The position numbers were made by a program, and so were the translations under genes. A model generated the notes under the pieces. It ran no database searches. It had not been told where the DNA came from and saw nothing but the letters and a program-made list of their open reading frames with translations. DNA of 64,000 nt from Pontibacter sp. Tf4 (GTDB lineage: Bacteria; Bacteroidota; Bacteroidia; Cytophagales; Hymenobacteraceae): the NCBI RefSeq assembly GCF_014212495.1, contig NZ_JACKZC010000002.1:186001-250000 (forward strand), written 5' to 3'. Position 1 is the first letter of the stretch; every line of letters starts with the position of its first letter. Below, piece by piece: positions 63,005 to 64,000 of the stretch.

Positions 63005-63022
63005 TTATGTAACTATAGTTTG

Positions 63023-63649
63023 CTATGGCAGAATGCCCTGTGCCTGCCACTCTTTTGTAGGCAGTTCCAGTTCTTTGATCAGGCCATTTTCGATATCCAG
63101 CACCCAGCCATGCACGGTAGGGTATTTTACTGTTTTATAGGCGCGGTGCATTACCGAAGTGGTACAGATGTTCTTTACCTGCGCGATCACATTCAGTTCA
63201 GAGAGGCGTTGCAGCCTTTCTTTTTCGGTTGGCAGGATGTCAATCTCCTGGCGGTGCTGCATGTAAATATCGCGGATGGGGCTTACCCAGTTCTCTACTA
63301 CACCGGTGGCAGTACCTTTATAGGCCGCCTCGATACCGCCACAGCAATAATGGCCGCAAACTATAATGTGACGCACATCCAGGGCTTCTACGGCATACTC
63401 CAGCACAGCCAGCAGGTTCATGTCGGTCAGCGATACCTGGTTGGCAACGTTACGGTGAATGAAAAGCTCGCCCGGCTCGGTTCGGGTAAAGCTTGTGATA
63501 GGCATGCGGCTGTCGGAGCAACCAATGTAAAGGTAAGGCGGTTTCTGGCCTTTGGACAGTTGCTCAAAATATTCCGGCGTAGTTTCCAGTTTTTCAGAAA
63601 CCCATTTGCGGTTGTTATTTATAAGTTCTTGATAGTCGTGGTAGTGCAT
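63023..63649 (-). CDS. Beta-class carbonic anhydrase
   Basis: Interconverts CO2 and bicarbonate. The zinc ligands are Cys44 (YIGCSDSR, with the Asp46-Arg48 dyad), His100 and Cys103 (VCGHYCCGG). The length of 208 is normal. The N-terminal ~40 residues form the helical arm used in dimerisation. It is cytoplasmic, with no signal peptide. It could supply bicarbonate to biotin carboxylases such as the one at 3.5-5.0 kb, which is inference. Confidence 0.95.
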   Translation of the reverse strand: MHYHDYQELINNNRKWVSEKLETTPEYFEQLSKGQKPPYLYIGCSDSRMPITSFTRTEPGELFIHRNVANQVSLTDMNLLAVLEYAVEALDVRHIIVCGHYCCGGIEAAYKGTATGVVENWVSPIRDIYMQHRQEIDILPTEKERLQRLSELNVIAQVKNICTTSVMHRAYKTVKYPTVHGWVLDIENGLIKELELPTKEWQAQGILP

Positions 63650-63692
63650 AGGTTACAACTTACGATGATTGCAGAAACTGCATTTCAGGGAA

Positions 63693-63700
63693 CAAATATA
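63693..63700 (-). promoter_or_regulatory. -7 element of the carbonic anhydrase promoter
   Basis: CAAATATA on the plus strand is TATATTTG on the minus strand, ~44 nt before the ATG. Confidence 0.5.
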
Positions 63701-63739
63701 GGTACAAACCGTTGCCGGCACAGCGCACAGCCAAAAAAA

Positions 63740-64000
63740 TTATACGATTACTTTATTAATGTAGCGCGAATTAAGGATACTTAGCGCACCCATATACCGC
63801 AAACTGAAATGCAGCACATCGCCTACTTTATAGTTGCGTTCGTTCTCGCCCAACTCTACTACCAGCATATCAGAACTGGCACCCACTATACTCAGGTCCT
63901 CTGCCGGTAGCAGAAACTTAGGGTTTACGTCCAGCAGGCCAACATCCAGTATGGCGCGGTGCGAGGTTTTGCCGTACAAACTTTCATCGATCTCAAAACT
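63740..64000 (-). CDS. Alanine/ornithine racemase family PLP enzyme, C-terminal part (truncated by window)
   Basis: The frame is open to the window edge, so the gene continues upstream beyond base 64000. The visible ~86 residues (FEIDESLYGKTSHRAIL..., LSIVGASSDMLVVEL, YKVGDVLHFSLRYMGALSILNS, YINKVIV) match the C-terminal beta domain of the YhfX/ornithine-racemase-type amino-acid racemases, distinct from the canonical Alr at 57.8 kb. The catalytic lysine is outside the window, so activity cannot be judged. The GASSDM segment and the final 'YxxxL' region support the family. Confidence 0.7.
   Translation of the reverse strand, partial: SFEIDESLYGKTSHRAILDVGLLDVNPKFLLPAEDLSIVGASSDMLVVELGENERNYKVGDVLHFSLRYMGALSILNSRYINKVIV

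Noticed and set aside
63020..63784. 254-codon plus-strand open frame opposite the carbonic anhydrase
   Set aside because: Complementary to a fully conserved beta-carbonic anhydrase. No domain features of its own.

Overview
The window is a chromosomal segment of a Bacteroidota bacterium, most likely of the Cytophagales / Hymenobacteraceae (Pontibacter-Hymenobacter type). This rests on the gene families present: BshB1, DUF2911, a Bacteroidetes histone H1-like protein, HU-CCDC81/SPOR, MBG-repeat and T9SS-sorted proteins, and CarboxypepD_reg TonB receptors. It also rests on Bacteroidetes-type promoters (TTTG, about 19-23 nt, TAnnTTTG) and the lack of Shine-Dalgarno sites. The species assignment is inference. 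I see no tRNA, rRNA, CRISPR array, prophage or transposase gene.

Layout. 1-6.8 kb: end of rpoD, trxB, an M23/LysM peptidase with bshB1, accC on the minus strand, an alpha-oxoamine synthase and a histone H1-like gene. 6.8-11.3 kb: tyrS (minus), a secreted protein made of four related units, and holA. 11.5-21.4 kb: a co-oriented run of a TPR protein, an outer-membrane barrel, an HU-CCDC81/SPOR membrane protein, exbB, exbD, tonB, folC and trmB, which looks like one envelope-energisation cluster. 21.6-30 kb: a TrpF-like paralogue that has lost its catalytic residues (minus), mnmA, a lipoprotein, a T9SS-sorted subtilase, rpe, a TonB-dependent receptor and a DUF2911 protein. 30.5-36.4 kb: one giant MBG-repeat surface protein with a T9SS tail.

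36.4-54.5 kb is an amino-acid biosynthesis block. The histidine pathway is complete but split in two (hisG-D-C-B and hisH-A-F-IE). The halves bracket a complete trp operon (trpE-G-D-C-F-B-A) that ends in a type I-beta DAHP synthase. Each of the three transcription units starts with a short leader-peptide gene rich in the pathway's own amino acid: HVHHFHH, WWW and HMHHHH. For trp and his-2 the sequence shows mutually exclusive terminator and antiterminator stems, i.e. ribosome-mediated attenuation. For his-1 the leader peptide is clear but no U-tract terminator is visible.

54.5-64 kb: a lipoprotein, an alpha/beta hydrolase, an AsmA/DUF748-like membrane protein, alanine racemase, an M20 amidohydrolase, a ClC channel with CBS domains, a metallophosphatase, a beta-carbonic anhydrase and the C-terminus of a second (ornithine/alanine-type) PLP racemase.

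The most unusual signal is a dispersed palindrome, AACTATAGTT. By hand I count about 100 CTATAG cores and about 28 perfect 10-mers in 64 kb, in coding DNA in several reading frames, in intergenic DNA and across stop codons. This is far above chance and resembles a highly iterated palindrome. Other non-coding structure includes two MITE-like nested inverted repeats with TGGCGCG/CGCGCCA ends, a REP-like palindrome in the trp operon, and low-complexity TCTAACTT/AATTAGAAATT-type spacers concentrated in the his/trp block.
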